Source: JAPULR01 sp963665075
GTDB taxonomy: Bacteria > Chloroflexota > Dehalococcoidia > Lucifugimonadales > GCA-2712585
Assembly: GCA_963665075.1 (NCBI GenBank)
Contig: OY762063.1
Location: 620,001 to 684,000 of the forward strand
Length of the DNA: 64,000 bases
Direction: 5' to 3'
Positions 63,817 to 64,000 of the stretch are shown piece by piece. Made by a program: the position numbers and the translations under genes. Position 1 is the stretch's first letter; every line of letters begins with the position of its first letter. The notes under the pieces are model-generated. The model was given only the letters and a program-made list of their open reading frames with translations, was not told where the DNA came from and did not search any database.

Positions 63817-64000
63817 ATTGTCTCCGATTCCAGTTTTGCCATAAGCCTGATGTGGCCTTCCTCGTGGATCCTATCGCGTCGCCATATATCCTGAATAAAC
63901 TCGATTTCGGAGGGTGATATCAGGCTCCGTTTAATCTGAGACTGCAACGCGAGCAAATCATCAAGGAGCCTACGACGCACTTCAAGCTTGAATGGACCAT
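63813..64000 (-). CDS. Upstream gene of island C operon, partial at window edge
   Basis: An open frame comes in from the right edge and stops at TGA 63813-63815, overlapping the GTG start of the DUF262 gene. The 61 visible C-terminal residues are charged and helical (VRRRLLDDLLALQSQIKR, then ISPSEIEFIQDIWRRDR). The coupling shows it belongs to the same operon. I do not recognise the family from this fragment. Confidence 0.6.
   Translation of the reverse strand, partial: GPFKLEVRRRLLDDLLALQSQIKRSLISPSEIEFIQDIWRRDRIHEEGHIRLMAKLESETM

Noticed and set aside
60408..64000. Complete Dnd phosphorothioation system
   Set aside because: Only the DGQHR (DndB-like) protein is seen; no dndA, C, D or E homologue is inside the window.

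Overview
The window looks like a chromosomal segment of a high-GC bacterium, most likely a Chloroflexota member near Dehalococcoidia/SAR202. The grounds are the general look of the 16S rRNA gene at 34945-36457, the many lipoprotein substrate-binding proteins with Pro/Ala/Thr linkers, and a catabolic gene set rich in FAD-linked oxidases, amidases and amidohydrolases. The phylum call is recognition without a search and should be treated as moderate.

Layout. 1-9.4 kb: two metallopeptidase-like proteins, folD, acpS-nnrE/D, and a glycolate oxidase operon glcD-glcE-glcF. 9.5-22.8 kb: TenA-like protein, malate/lactate/ureidoglycolate dehydrogenase-like enzyme, MgtE, NHL-repeat protein, class II aldolase/SDR fusion, an oligopeptide-type binding lipoprotein, VOC protein, tRNA-Arg, a second TenA beside DUF971, and a TPP enzyme. 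23.2-32 kb: tRNA-Pro, two amidases, two more binding lipoproteins and a PuuE-like deacetylase, with dispersed intergenic repeats. 32-36.7 kb: a tandem pair of coiled-coil proteins, tRNA-Thr overlapping the end of otsA, then a solitary 16S gene with its own promoter, processing stem and terminator and no linked 23S/5S. 48.9-58.8 kb: a fourth binding lipoprotein, amidohydrolases, ureidoglycolate lyase, Gfo/Idh oxidoreductase, class IV aminotransferase, Kef-type antiporter and an exonuclease.

Three stretches have clearly lower GC and AT-ending codons compared with their neighbours, and all carry genome-defence-type genes. Island A (36.7-40.0 kb) is one giant protein with a sacsin/NO VEIN-like HATPase and a DUF3883 nuclease-like end. 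Island B (43.8-48.5 kb) is a compact operon herA-nurA-DNA methyltransferase with an ATGA-coupled nurA/methylase junction. Island C (60.4 kb to the right edge) is an operon ending in DUF262/DUF1524 (GmrSD-like), GIY-YIG and DGQHR (DndB-like) genes. It abuts and truncates a type I cas3 gene just after helicase motif III. Island B is the best candidate for an unusual system: a helicase-nuclease pair with a dedicated modification enzyme, arranged like a restriction-modification module.

Metabolically, ureidoglycolate lyase, PuuE-like deacetylase, Ldh2-type dehydrogenase, amidases and GlcDEF could feed a ureide/glyoxylate/glycolate route. The four peptide-type binding lipoproteins have no permease or ATPase genes in the window. 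Coordinates of starts were moved from the longest frame where a ribosome-binding site or family length argued for it; each case is stated.
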